64,000 bases of DNA from Candidatus Bipolaricaulis sibiricus (GTDB lineage Bacteria > Bipolaricaulota > Bipolaricaulia > Bipolaricaulales > Bipolaricaulaceae). Position 1 is the stretch's first letter, and each line of letters opens with the position of its first letter. The position numbers and the translations under genes are program-made. Under the pieces are notes generated by a model that did not search any database, had not been told where the DNA came from, and saw nothing but the letters and a program-made list of their open reading frames with translations. Shown here piece by piece: positions 1 through 8,279 of this stretch. The stretch is taken from positions 1,604,153-1,668,152 of the forward strand of contig CP034928.1 in the NCBI GenBank assembly GCA_004102645.1, read 5' to 3'.

Positions 1-1
1 C

Positions 2-808
2 GACGTCAAGACGGGCGGGATCACGCCGCCGCTGATGCGGCAGGCAATGGACCAGGCTCGCCGGGCACGGCTGGCCATCCTCGACCAGATGGAGGCCGCA
101 CTGCCGAGACCTCGGCCGTCGCTCTCCCCCTATGCCCCGTGCCTCGATGTGGTCAAGATCAACCCCGAGAAGATTGGGGCGATCATCGGTCCTGGTGGCC
201 GGGTCATCCGCAAGCTGCAGGAAGACACGGGCACGGAGATCGACATCGAGGACGACGGCACGGTGAAGATCGTTGGCGACAGCGCCGACGCGGTAGCGCT
301 CGCCCGCCAGGCGATCGAGGAGCTCACCGCGGAGATCGAGGTCGGGATGACGTTCCACGCCAAGGTCGTACGCATCGCCCCGTTCGGGGCGTTCGTCGAG
401 TTGCGGCCCGGGGTCGACGGCCTTGTCCACATCTCCAACCTGTCCGATGGATACGTCAAGAAGGTCGAGGACGTGGTGCGACTGGGCGACGAGATCCTCG
501 TCGAGGTCATCGAGACCGACGAGAACGGACGCATCCGCTGCAAGGCGGTCCAGGAAAAGCCCAAGCTCAAGGCGGGAGATATCATCTCCGGCCAGGTGAC
601 GAACGTGGTGGACTACGGGGTGTTCGTGGAGATCGCCCCCGGCGTGCGGGGCCTCGTCCACAAGTCGCGCCTCGGGACCCAGGCCGAACCGGCCGAGGTG
701 GCGAAGAAAGGCGACCGAATGCTCGTCGAGATCTTGGAGATTGAAGAACAGGGTCGATACAAACTGCGACGCGTTCTGCCCGCCGGACCGTCTGAGCACG
801 GGGCATGA
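2..808 (+). CDS. pnp: Polyribonucleotide nucleotidyltransferase (PNPase), C-terminal part with KH and two S1 domains
   Basis: The 5' end lies outside the window; the frame is open from base 2. PNPase is the phosphate-dependent 3'-5' exoribonuclease of bacterial mRNA turnover. The visible part opens with the segment after the catalytic core (GGITP, then a helix rich in A, R and Q). A KH domain follows with its GPGG loop at about bases 187-200 (IIGPGGRVIRKL). Next comes an S1 domain (about 337-560, motif FGAFVEL...GLVHISNL). A second S1-like domain follows (about 577-790, motif YGVFVEI...GLVHKSRL). Family members normally end after one S1 domain, so the tandem pair is unusual. The stop codon overlaps the next start (ATGA), implying translational coupling to the M16 protease gene. 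The identity is secure; the full length cannot be seen. Confidence 0.95.
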   Translation, partial: DVKTGGITPPLMRQAMDQARRARLAILDQMEAALPRPRPSLSPYAPCLDVVKINPEKIGAIIGPGGRVIRKLQEDTGTEIDIEDDGTVKIVGDSADAVALARQAIEELTAEIEVGMTFHAKVVRIAPFGAFVELRPGVDGLVHISNLSDGYVKKVEDVVRLGDEILVEVIETDENGRIRCKAVQEKPKLKAGDIISGQVTNVVDYGVFVEIAPGVRGLVHKSRLGTQAEPAEVAKKGDRMLVEILEIEEQGRYKLRRVLPAGPSEHGA

Positions 809-2088
809 CCGAGATCTACCCTGGCTGCTACCGGGGACAGACCGCATCGGGACTGACCGTTCTTGCCGAGCCAATGCCTCACCTGAACTCGGTGTCGGTG
901 GGGTTATGGGTGCGCGCCGGTGGACGCGACGACCCGCCTGGAAAGGCAGGTCTGGCTCACTTTCTCGAGCACATGACGTTCAAGGGGACCGCACGCCACA
1001 CTGCAGCCGAGATCGCCCAGGCGATCGATGTCCTGGGGGGACACCTCAACGCGGCAACGACCAACGAGTACACGTTCTACTACACCGAGGTTCTGGCAGA
1101 CGGCTTGCCCGACGCGATCTCCATCCTCGAAGAGCTCGTCACCTGTCCCCGCCTTGCCCCCGAGGACCTGGCGCGCGAGAAGGTGGTCATCGAGGAGGAG
1201 ATCCGCGCCGTGGAAGACAGCCCCGAGGACGTAGCGTTCCAGCTCCTCCACGAGGCGCTGTGGCCCGGCGGGCACCCGTTGGGGCAACCCGTGGTGGGGC
1301 GGCTCGCGTCGGTGCGTGCACTGGACCTGGATGACCTGTGGGACTTCTTCTCCCGCCACTACACGTCGCCGCGGATGGCGCTCGTGGCGTGCGGGAAGGT
1401 GGACCCAGAGCGCTTGTCTGATCAGGCCGCGCGCTTCGCGACCATCCCCGAGCGGGAGGAGATCGCAGCCTGGCAGCCTCCCCAGCCCGGTACGGGCATC
1501 GCCCTTGCCGAACGCGATGTCCAGCAGGTGCACCTCGTGGTCGGGTTCCCCACCGTTGCCGTTCAGTCTCCCGATCGATACGGAATCGAGGTCCTGAACG
1601 CCCTGCTCGGGGGTGGGGTCAGTTCCCGATTGTTCCAGCGGGTGCGCGAGGAACTGGGCCTCGTCTACGCGGTGTTCTCGATGACCTCCTACTACTCGGA
1701 CACCGGCGCTCTCGCCGTGTACGCCGCGACAGAGGAGCGGAAGCTCCCCCAGGTCGTCGATCTGCTGTGCCACGAGGTGGAGCTCCTTGCCCAGAGCCCA
1801 CCGCCGCCGTCGGACCTCGCCCGGGCCATTCAGCGACTGCAGAACGCCTTTCTCCTCAGTCTGGATGACCCGAGCGGCCGCCTGGCCCGTTTGGGGACCT
1901 CCACCGCGCTCGGCCGCACCCCCGCCGCACCCCATGAGGTGGTCCACCGACTGGGAGCTGTGACCGGGGAAGATGTGCAAGCACTGGCCCAACGGTTCCT
2001 GAACATCGATCGCTCGGCGTGGGCGGCGGTGGGTCCGTCCGCCGATCGGCTGAGGGGCCTCATCCGCCCTTGTGCGGAGGTGGCGTGA
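805..2088 (+). CDS. M16 family zinc metallopeptidase (pitrilysin / processing-peptidase-like)
   Basis: A 427-residue single-unit M16 peptidase. The inverted zinc motif HFLEH is at residues 52-56, and the downstream acidic cluster that supplies the third ligand (EEE) is at about 130-132. The second half has the inactive M16 C-terminal fold, including the GGGVSSRLFQRVREELGL stretch. About 430 residues is typical of the small bacterial processing-peptidase-like members. These form dimers and degrade peptides or trim protein N-termini. No signal peptide is visible, so it is probably cytoplasmic. The start overlaps the pnp stop (ATGA), and the stop overlaps the coaD start by one base. The pnp-M16 neighbourhood is common in bacteria. 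The physiological substrate cannot be read from the sequence. Confidence 0.93.
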   Translation: MTEIYPGCYRGQTASGLTVLAEPMPHLNSVSVGLWVRAGGRDDPPGKAGLAHFLEHMTFKGTARHTAAEIAQAIDVLGGHLNAATTNEYTFYYTEVLADGLPDAISILEELVTCPRLAPEDLAREKVVIEEEIRAVEDSPEDVAFQLLHEALWPGGHPLGQPVVGRLASVRALDLDDLWDFFSRHYTSPRMALVACGKVDPERLSDQAARFATIPEREEIAAWQPPQPGTGIALAERDVQQVHLVVGFPTVAVQSPDRYGIEVLNALLGGGVSSRLFQRVREELGLVYAVFSMTSYYSDTGALAVYAATEERKLPQVVDLLCHEVELLAQSPPPPSDLARAIQRLQNAFLLSLDDPSGRLARLGTSTALGRTPAAPHEVVHRLGAVTGEDVQALAQRFLNIDRSAWAAVGPSADRLRGLIRPCAEVA

Positions 2089-2594
2089 TGAGGGTGGCCC
2101 TCTACCCCGGAAGCTTCGACCCCATCACGTACGGGCACCTCGACGTCCTGCGCCGGGCCAAGCGCCTGTTCGACGAGCTTGTGGTGGCGGTCGTGGAGAA
2201 CCCCCGCAAGACGTCGCTGTTCAGCGCCGCCGAGCGCAAAAAGCTTGTCCGATCCTCGCTCCGCGAGGAGGAGATCTGCGGGGTGCGGGTGGTGACGTAC
2301 TCCGGGCTCCTCGTCCACTGCGCCCAAGAGCTGGGGGCGGTGGCCGTGGTACGGGGGCTGCGAGCGACCTCGGACTTCGACTACGAGTTCCAGTTCGCCC
2401 TCACCAACCGCGACCTCGATGGGGACATCGAGAGCGTGTTCCTGATGACGGCTGGGCAGTACTCGTTCCTGTCCTCCTCGCTTGTGAAGGAGATCGCTCG
2501 GTACGGAGGGGACGTGTCCAAGTTCGTCCCTCGCTGCGTGGCCAAGGCTCTGCGGTCCCACTTCAGCAAACAGGGAACGAGGGAGGCGCGATGA
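2088..2594 (+). CDS. coaD: Pantetheine-phosphate adenylyltransferase
   Basis: Transfers AMP from ATP to 4'-phosphopantetheine, the fourth step of coenzyme A synthesis. The 168-residue length is standard for CoaD. The N-terminus has the nucleotidyltransferase signature GSFDPITYGH at residues 8-17. The C-terminal phosphate-binding motif, usually ISSTxVR, reads SSSLVKEIARYGG. A longer in-frame reading from base 2019 exists, but the ATG at 2088 is chosen because the conserved beta strand MRVALYPGSFDP starts there and because the upstream stop overlaps it (TGATG). The stop overlaps the aminopeptidase start by four bases, so the four genes from M16 to SDR behave as one transcript. Confidence 0.96.
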   Translation: MRVALYPGSFDPITYGHLDVLRRAKRLFDELVVAVVENPRKTSLFSAAERKKLVRSSLREEEICGVRVVTYSGLLVHCAQELGAVAVVRGLRATSDFDYEFQFALTNRDLDGDIESVFLMTAGQYSFLSSSLVKEIARYGGDVSKFVPRCVAKALRSHFSKQGTREAR

Positions 2595-3694
2595 CCGATC
2601 CACGTGTGGTGAAGATGGCAGACGTACTCGCTGCGTACTCGTTGGCCGTGCAGGAGGGCGACCTCGTCCGCATCCAGGGTGGTCCGGAGGGGGCACCGCT
2701 TCTCCTCGCGCTGTACGAGAGAGTTCTCGCCCGCGGCGGGCACCCTTGGGTCCAGCTGGGACTCGATGGGACCGACGAACTGTTCTACGCCAAGGCCACC
2801 GAAGCCCAGCTCGACTTCATCCCCCGGTTTGCCCGGGCGATCGTGGACGAGATCCAGGCCTCGATCTCCGTGTGGACGGAGACGAACACGAAGCGGCTGA
2901 CCGGTGCCGACCCGGCCAAACAGGCGCGCCGAGCGCGGGCGATGCGCCCCCTGTCCGAGCGGTTCTTCGAGCGGGCGGCGAAGAAGGAGCTCCGCTGGAC
3001 GAGCACCCTCTACCCCACCCACGCCTTCGCCCAGGACGCGGAGATGTCGCTCCGGGAGTTCGCGGAGCTCGTGTTCGCGGCCTGCCGTGTCGACGAGGAC
3101 GACCCGATCGAGGCCTGGAAGGAGCTATCGCGCACCCAGACAAAGCTCATCACCTGGCTGACGCCGAAGAGGGAGATCCACGTTCTGGGGCCGGACACCG
3201 ACCTCCGGCTTCGGGTGGACGGCCGGGCGTGGATCAACTGCGATGGCCACGAGAACTTCCCCGACGGGGAGATCTTCACCGGCCCGGTTGAGGAGAGCGC
3301 CGAGGGCCACATCCGGTTCACCTACCCGGCGTGCCTCTACGGCCGCGAGGTGGAGGACGTCCGCCTGGAGTTCAGACACGGCAAGGTGGTCCGGGCGACG
3401 GCGGGGAAGAACGAGGAGTTCCTCCAGAAGATGCTCGATACGGACGAGGGGGCCCGCTACGTGGGCGAGTTCGCGTTCGGGACCAACCCCGGGATCCAGA
3501 GGTTCACCAAGAACGTCCTGTTCGATGAGAAGATCGGGGGGACAGTCCACCTCGCTCTCGGCAAGGGGTACCCGGAGTCCGGGAGCAAGAACAGCTCAGC
3601 GATTCACTGGGACATGGTCTGCGACCTGCGCCACGGGGGCGAAGTGCGGGTCGACGGAACGCCCTTCGTGAGAGACGGGGCGTTCCTCGTCTAA
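2591..3694 (+). CDS. M29 family aminopeptidase (AmpS / aminopeptidase T type)
   Basis: A 367-residue member of the M29 metallo-aminopeptidases, first known from thermophiles. They use two metal ions to remove N-terminal residues from peptides. The family ligands are all visible: E227 in NFPDGEIFTGP, E293 in GEFAFGTNPGI, H320 in HLALGKGYPE, and H339 and D341 in SAIHWDMV. No signal peptide is present, so it is probably cytoplasmic and acts in peptide recycling. The start overlaps coaD by ATGA. The next gene begins three bases after its stop. Length and motifs match the family; the substrate preference is unknown. Confidence 0.94.
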   Translation: MTDPRVVKMADVLAAYSLAVQEGDLVRIQGGPEGAPLLLALYERVLARGGHPWVQLGLDGTDELFYAKATEAQLDFIPRFARAIVDEIQASISVWTETNTKRLTGADPAKQARRARAMRPLSERFFERAAKKELRWTSTLYPTHAFAQDAEMSLREFAELVFAACRVDEDDPIEAWKELSRTQTKLITWLTPKREIHVLGPDTDLRLRVDGRAWINCDGHENFPDGEIFTGPVEESAEGHIRFTYPACLYGREVEDVRLEFRHGKVVRATAGKNEEFLQKMLDTDEGARYVGEFAFGTNPGIQRFTKNVLFDEKIGGTVHLALGKGYPESGSKNSSAIHWDMVCDLRHGGEVRVDGTPFVRDGAFLV

Positions 3695-3697
3695 GAC

Positions 3698-4510
3698 ATG
3701 GACACCGGTCTTCGGGACAGGGTCGTTCTCATCACCGGCGCCTCCGGAGGAATCGGAACCGCCTGCGCCCGTCAGTTCGACCGCGAGGGGGCGCGGCTCG
3801 TTCTCCACGGCCACCGGAATCTGGGCAGTCTGCAGACGCTCCAGGAGGAGCTGACGGGGGAAAACGTCATCCTGTCGGCCGATCTCACGGAGGAGGAGGA
3901 GGTCGACCACCTGTTCCGCAAGGCGATCGACCGGTTCCGGCGGGTCGACGTCCTCGTCGCCAATGCCGGGATCTGGCCCGAGGATGATGAGCCAATCCAC
4001 CGCATGAGCCTCGAGCGCTGGAGGTCGACCCTCGACGCCGATCTCACATCCGTCTTCCTCTGCGCCCGGGCTTTCTTGCGGACGCTCGAACGAACGCGAC
4101 CCGAAACTGCAGCGGTGGTCATCGTCGGCTCCACCGCGGCGGTGTTCGGCGAGGAGGGACACGCCGACTACGCCGCGGCCAAAGCCGCGATCACCTATGG
4201 CCTGACGCGAACCCTCAAGAACGAGATCGTCCGGATCGTGCCGCACGGACGCGTCAACGCCGTCTGCCCCGGGTGGACGATGACCCCGATGTCCGCGGCG
4301 GGGTTGGAGGATCCGGCCATCGTGACGCGGGTCCTCCAGACGCGCGCCCACAAGCGGGTCGCCCGGCCGGAGGACGTCGCGAGCGCGATCGTCTTCCTCT
4401 CTTCCGACCGTCTCGCCGGGCACATCACCGGGGAGATCCTGACCGTGGCCGGCGGGATGGAGGGCCGGCTCCTCCACCGGCCCGACGAGATCGACCCCCT
4501 TCAGGCGTGA
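3698..4510 (+). CDS. Short-chain dehydrogenase/reductase (FabG-like)
   Basis: A 270-residue classical SDR oxidoreductase. The nucleotide-binding motif TGASGGIG is at residues 13-20, the NAG motif at 89-91, the catalytic serine at about 145 (GSTA) and the YAAAK pair at Y158/K162. A PGWTMTPMS-like substrate-loop segment follows. NADPH or NADH cannot be decided from the sequence with confidence. It is the last clear member of the M16-coaD-M29 run, three bases after the aminopeptidase stop. It resembles 3-oxoacyl-ACP reductases, but no fatty-acid genes are nearby, so the substrate is left open. Confidence 0.88.
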   Translation: MDTGLRDRVVLITGASGGIGTACARQFDREGARLVLHGHRNLGSLQTLQEELTGENVILSADLTEEEEVDHLFRKAIDRFRRVDVLVANAGIWPEDDEPIHRMSLERWRSTLDADLTSVFLCARAFLRTLERTRPETAAVVIVGSTAAVFGEEGHADYAAAKAAITYGLTRTLKNEIVRIVPHGRVNAVCPGWTMTPMSAAGLEDPAIVTRVLQTRAHKRVARPEDVASAIVFLSSDRLAGHITGEILTVAGGMEGRLLHRPDEIDPLQA

Positions 4511-4538
4511 TGGGGTTCCCCCGAGGGGGGAGGGCTCA

Positions 4539-4887
4539 ATGAAGAACATGGTCCCCTACCGCGGCCCTGTCTGCACCAACTGCGGAGGCGCACCTCGCCA
4601 TCCGACGTGGGGGCATGGACCACCTCACCCGGCCCGCGGAACGGGCTCGGGAGGAGTTGGGGGTCGATCTCCCTCCCCGCGCCCACAGGTGCGACGGGGG
4701 CCTCACGACCTCGGGTCAGGAGGTCCCGTACTGCGGGACGTGCGGGATCCGCGCCTGCGGGGTGGCGCGGGGAGTCCTGAACTGCGCCCACTGCAGGGAC
4801 TGCCCGTGTGCGACGCTCCTCCCCCACGCACGCCCTGACCAGACAGCCACCCTCGACGTGATCTGGGAGGCTCTCGCTTCGCGCTGA
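4539..4887 (+). pseudogene. DUF3795-family cysteine-rich protein, interrupted by a one-base frameshift
   Basis: The ATG at 4539 follows a strong GAGGGGGGAG ribosome-binding site. That frame gives an N-terminus like DUF3795 proteins (GPVCTNC), then degenerates. From about 4585 the +1 frame continues the family pattern: EAHLAIRRGG, then RCDGGL, YCGTCGIRAC, NCAHCRDCPC, ending at 4887. Removing one G from the GCGGAGG stretch at about 4581-4588 joins the two halves into a normal-length protein of about 115 residues. DUF3795 proteins are small, cysteine-rich and of unknown function; the cysteines probably bind metal. Either the gene is broken or the extra G is a sequence error. Restoration by one base over an otherwise intact frame favours recent mutation or error. 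Confidence 0.8.
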
Positions 4888-4894
4888 TCCGCGG

Positions 4895-6301
4895 TCAGCG
4901 CCCCGCAGGCTGGGGCTCGACGACCGACCGTTGCCAACCACGGGAGAGGAGGAACCCGAGCGCGATCAGGCCTGCGAGCACGTTCGAGAGCGACATCCCC
5001 CACCACACCCCATCTGCCCCGAAACCCAGCGTGAACCCGAACAGGTACGACAAGGGGATCCGCAGCACCCACAGCCGGACCACCCCCAGGATCATCGTCG
5101 GCACGTTGTGGCCCGACCCGCGGTAGATCGACAGCGCGGCGAAAAACGTTCCCAGAAACGGCATGCTCACCGCGAACGCCCCGATGAACTGCGCCCCCAC
5201 CGCAATCACGTCTTCCCGGCCCGGGATGAACAGCGCCACCGCCGGATAGCGGACGAACCACAGGAAGAGGGCCTCCACGGACAGGATGGCGATGAGGGCG
5301 CCGATCCCCTTGCGCACGAGCTCCCGAGCCCGATCCATCGCCCCCGCGCCGAGGGCCTGGCCGACCATCGTCGTCAGCCCGGTGCCCAAGCCTTCGGTGA
5401 CGATGAACAGGATCCCCAAGACCCGGTCGCCGATTCCGTATCCCGCGAGCGCGACCTCGGCGTGGGGCAGCCGGCCGATGACCGCAGTCATGATCACGAA
5501 CCCGAACGCCATGCTCGACGAGCCGATCGCCGCCGGTACGCCGATCCGAAGGCCCTTCGCCATCCATCCCCACTGCGGGACCATCTGCCGGGGGTCGAGG
5601 CGGAGGTGGCCGCTTCCCTTCCGCAGGAGAAGGAGGAACGCGACCGTCACCAGCCCCTGGGAGATGAGGGTGGCGTAGGCCGCGCCGATGATCCCCATCT
5701 GGGGGAGTCCGGCCCAGCCCAACACGAAGAACGGGTCGAGGGCCATGTTGACGAGCGTTCCGGCCCCGCTCACGAGGAGCGGGGTGATCGTATCCCCCGT
5801 CGCGGCGAACGCGGCGAAGAACAGCCCCGGAATGACCATCGTCGGGAGCCCGATGAAGATGATCTTGATGTATAGCGCCGCGGCGCTTGCCACTGCCCCT
5901 TCCCCGATGAGCAAGTCGAGGAGGAACGGGGACGCAAAGTAGCCTCCGACTCCGGCCACGACGGCGAACCCGGCCGACAGGAGGAACAGCTGGTTCAGGG
6001 CGGTGTTCGCCTCTCCGGGCCGTCCCGCCCCGACGTACTGCGCGACGAGCGCGCTCACCGCCGCCCCGCCGAACCCGGCAATGAACGAGATGAGGAACCA
6101 CACGATCGGCCACGACACCTGAATCCCGGCCACCGCCGCCGCGGACACCTCGGGGGGCAGTCGACCAATCCAGAACGCGTCGGCCAGGTTGTAGAGGGTG
6201 AAGATGAGCGTGCCGATCACGGCCGGGCCGCCGATGCGCGCCATCGTCTTCAGGGCCGGACCGGTGAGGATCTCATCGCGGGAGGGCGTTCGGAGCATCA
6301 T
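4895..6301 (-). CDS. MATE family multidrug/toxin efflux transporter
   Basis: A 468-residue inner-membrane protein with about twelve hydrophobic segments in two homologous halves. It has the MATE features GxPAVIGTLIFTLYNLADAFWIGRL near the start and the equivalent GVPAAIGSSSMAFGF stretch at the start of the second half. MATE proteins export cationic compounds in exchange for Na+ or H+. Two start codons lie together (6301 and 6298), with no strong ribosome-binding site. The gene converges on the DUF3795 gene and is divergent from the ArsB-like permease, with a 149-bp intergenic region between them. The substrate is unknown. A second MATE gene lies at 19737-21128. Confidence 0.93.
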   Translation of the reverse strand: MMLRTPSRDEILTGPALKTMARIGGPAVIGTLIFTLYNLADAFWIGRLPPEVSAAAVAGIQVSWPIVWFLISFIAGFGGAAVSALVAQYVGAGRPGEANTALNQLFLLSAGFAVVAGVGGYFASPFLLDLLIGEGAVASAAALYIKIIFIGLPTMVIPGLFFAAFAATGDTITPLLVSGAGTLVNMALDPFFVLGWAGLPQMGIIGAAYATLISQGLVTVAFLLLLRKGSGHLRLDPRQMVPQWGWMAKGLRIGVPAAIGSSSMAFGFVIMTAVIGRLPHAEVALAGYGIGDRVLGILFIVTEGLGTGLTTMVGQALGAGAMDRARELVRKGIGALIAILSVEALFLWFVRYPAVALFIPGREDVIAVGAQFIGAFAVSMPFLGTFFAALSIYRGSGHNVPTMILGVVRLWVLRIPLSYLFGFTLGFGADGVWWGMSLSNVLAGLIALGFLLSRGWQRSVVEPQPAGR

Positions 6302-6341
6302 GGTGAAGTGGGAAGTATACCCGAGGCCACTCGCCGTGGGG

Positions 6342-6370
6342 TTGACGTGAAGCCACGGTTCAGGTATACG
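6342..6370 (+). promoter_or_regulatory. Sigma-70-type promoter for the ArsB/NhaD-like permease
   Basis: TTGACG at 6342-6347 and TATACG at 6365-6370 are separated by exactly 17 bp. They lie about 80 bp upstream of the permease start. The expected start site is near 6377, leaving a leader of roughly 75 nt. This is one of the best promoter matches in the window. Confidence 0.65.
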
Positions 6371-6450
6371 TCGGCTCCGCTGATTCTATGAACGAAACCG
6401 ACCCCTGCCCTTCCGTCCGTTCCCTCGTCCCGTCCTGGTAGAGACAACCC

Positions 6451-7815
6451 ATGCTCGCTGTGGCGCTGATCTTCCTCGTCTCATGTGGGGCAACGATTGC
6501 CCTCACCCTGCGCCGGCCGTACCTCTACCTGCGGGCTCGACGCCGCGAGGTACGGGTGGAGACGTACTTCCTCGGCGCCCTCCTCGGCCCAGCGCTCATC
6601 CTCGCCGGCGGGCTCCTCACCGGCCAACAGCTCCTCGACGGCCTCAACGGCGAGAGCGGGCTTGAGCCGCTGGGGATCCTGACCCTGTTCATCTCGATGG
6701 TGTTCATGAGCATCTTTCTCGACATCACCGGGTTCTTCGAGGCCTGTGCCCGGGCGGCCCTCCGCTACGCGCGGGCCGACGGAACCCGCCTCTTCTTCGC
6801 CCTGTACGGGGTGGTGTCCCTCCTCACCGTGTTCACGTCGAACGACATCGTGATCCTCACCCTGACTCCGTTCGTGTACTACTTCGCCCGCCACGCCGGG
6901 GTGAACCCCAAGCCCTACCTTGTGGCCGAGTTCTTCGCCGCGAACACGTGGTCGATGGCCCTGTACATCGGGAACCCGACGAACATCCTCCTCGCGTCGC
7001 GGTTCGGGTTCACGTTTGTCGGGTACACGGGGTGGATGATCCTCCCGACCCTCGTCGCGGGGGCGGCAAACGCCCTCCTCCTGTACCTCGTGTTCCGGAA
7101 TGAGATCCGCCGCCCGATCCGCCCGGTGGACCTCAAGCCCTCCGAGGCGATCACCGACCGGGCCGGCGCCGTCCTCGGGCTGCTCGCGCTCGGGGGGTGC
7201 GTGGTGGCCCTCGCCATGGCACCGTACCTCGGGTGGGAGATGTGGCGCGTGTCGCTCGCGTTCGCCGTGGCCTTGCTGGTGATTCTCGTCCTGCGGGAGT
7301 CGTACGCGCGCGCCTTGCGGCGGCAGGTCAACGGCTCGACCGTGGTCGCGGCGATGCGGCGCGTGCCGTGGCCGATCGTCCCGTTCGTGCTCTCGCTCTT
7401 TGTGACCGTGTACGCGCTGCGCGTGTACGGGATCACGGGGAGGCTGGGGGATGTGCTCCTCGCCCTAAGCGGGGGATCCGTTCCCCTCCTAGCGATCCTC
7501 TACGGAGTGAGCTCTGCTCTGGCCGCGAACGTCCTCAACAACATCCCGATGACCCTCGCCTTCGCCTCGGCCACCGGGGCACTGAGCGGGATGCCGCTCC
7601 TCGCTGCTGCACTGGGGACGGCGATCGGCTCGAACCTCGGCGCCAACCTGACCCCGATCGGGGCCCTGGCCGGGATCATGTGGATGACGATCCTCTCCGG
7701 GAAAGAAGTGCGGATCAGTTTCGCCGAGTTCGTGAAGTACGGCCTCCTCGTCACCCCGGCCAGCCTCCTCGCCTGCCTCGGCGTCCTCGCCCTGCAACTC
7801 GCGGTGGGAAGCTGA
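6451..7815 (+). CDS. ArsB/NhaD (ion transporter superfamily) permease
   Basis: A 454-residue polytopic membrane protein of the ion transporter superfamily, which includes ArsB, NhaD and the DASS/citrate carriers. Two conserved re-entrant-loop regions are visible. The first half has NDIVILTLTPF and GNPTNILLA. The second half has NVLNNIPMT and GSNLGANLTPIGALA. Eleven or twelve hydrophobic stretches can be counted. ArsB exports arsenite and NhaD is a Na+/H+ antiporter; the sequence does not separate these possibilities. No arsR, arsA or arsC is adjacent. It appears monocistronic, with its own promoter and a Rho-independent terminator immediately after the stop. Confidence 0.85.
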   Translation: MLAVALIFLVSCGATIALTLRRPYLYLRARRREVRVETYFLGALLGPALILAGGLLTGQQLLDGLNGESGLEPLGILTLFISMVFMSIFLDITGFFEACARAALRYARADGTRLFFALYGVVSLLTVFTSNDIVILTLTPFVYYFARHAGVNPKPYLVAEFFAANTWSMALYIGNPTNILLASRFGFTFVGYTGWMILPTLVAGAANALLLYLVFRNEIRRPIRPVDLKPSEAITDRAGAVLGLLALGGCVVALAMAPYLGWEMWRVSLAFAVALLVILVLRESYARALRRQVNGSTVVAAMRRVPWPIVPFVLSLFVTVYALRVYGITGRLGDVLLALSGGSVPLLAILYGVSSALAANVLNNIPMTLAFASATGALSGMPLLAAALGTAIGSNLGANLTPIGALAGIMWMTILSGKEVRISFAEFVKYGLLVTPASLLACLGVLALQLAVGS

Positions 7816-7828
7816 TGAGAGCTGCCCG

Positions 7829-7853
7829 CCGACCCGAGGGGTCGGATCCTTTT
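7829..7853 (+). terminator. Rho-independent terminator after the permease gene
   Basis: Perfect 7-bp stem CCGACCC / GGGTCGG spanning 7829-7845 with a short GAG loop, followed by ATCCTTTT. It begins 14 bp after the permease stop codon. Confidence 0.75.
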
Positions 7854-7953
7854 CCGTCCGTTCTCCGTACTGGTGTCTTGCCGGCGGAGCGGAGGTGCCA
7901 AGACCGATGACGTTCGGGATTCGAGAGTGAACGAGGGCGGTTCCGGCTATGAT

Positions 7954-7969
7954 GGCCACCGAGGTGGCC
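7954..7969 (+). promoter_or_regulatory. Operator-like inverted repeat in front of the antitoxin gene
   Basis: GGCCACC (7954-7960) and GGTGGCC (7963-7969) form a perfect 7-bp inverted repeat with a 2-bp centre, three bases before the chosen ATG at 7973. A TATGAT hexamer (7948-7953) that could serve as a -10 abuts it. Antitoxins of this type commonly repress their own promoter at such palindromes, so an autoregulatory operator is plausible. It could also act as a leader hairpin. Confidence 0.4.
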
Positions 7970-7972
7970 ACC

Positions 7973-8236
7973 ATGCGCATTGTGGGATTGAAGGAACTGG
8001 GGGATCACGCGTCGAAGCTCCTTACGAGTCGAGATCACGTCCTCGTCATGCGTCGCGACAAGGTCGCGGGCGTATTCCTCCCCCTGGACGGAGACGGCCT
8101 CGCGCTCGAGCTCGGCGGGCGGGTCCATCTCGGGCTCGCAGCCAGGATCGGGAGAGACAGACGGGCAAGAGGTATCGCAGAACGGGACGCCCCCGATGAC
8201 CTCGAAGCTTCCCGCAGGGCTCGCCTTCGACGGTAG
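7973..8236 (+). CDS. Phd/YefM-like antitoxin (type II toxin-antitoxin component)
   Basis: An 87-residue protein whose first 40 residues have the Phd/YefM beta-alpha-beta DNA-binding pattern: a short beta strand with IVGLKELGDHASKLL, then a strand ending DKVAGVFLPL. An in-frame ATG at 7949 would add eight residues; 7973 is preferred because the fold begins there and a palindrome lies just upstream. The C-terminal half is charged and arginine-rich, as in toxin-binding tails. No complete PIN or RelE toxin follows. After it, 28 codons from 8196 resemble the first strand of a PIN domain (FDGSVILSA) and then run into the GNAT gene. The antitoxin may be orphaned, or the GNAT may be its partner. Confidence 0.6.
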   Translation: MRIVGLKELGDHASKLLTSRDHVLVMRRDKVAGVFLPLDGDGLALELGGRVHLGLAARIGRDRRARGIAERDAPDDLEASRRARLRR

Positions 8237-8279
8237 CGTCATCCTCTCCGCCACCGTTGGAGGCGGAGAAACCGATATC

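Noticed and set aside
8196-8279. Possible start of a PIN-domain toxin (FDGSVILSA)
   Set aside because: Only one strand-like motif in 28 codons, no PIN catalytic acids after it; kept only as a hint in the antitoxin finding.
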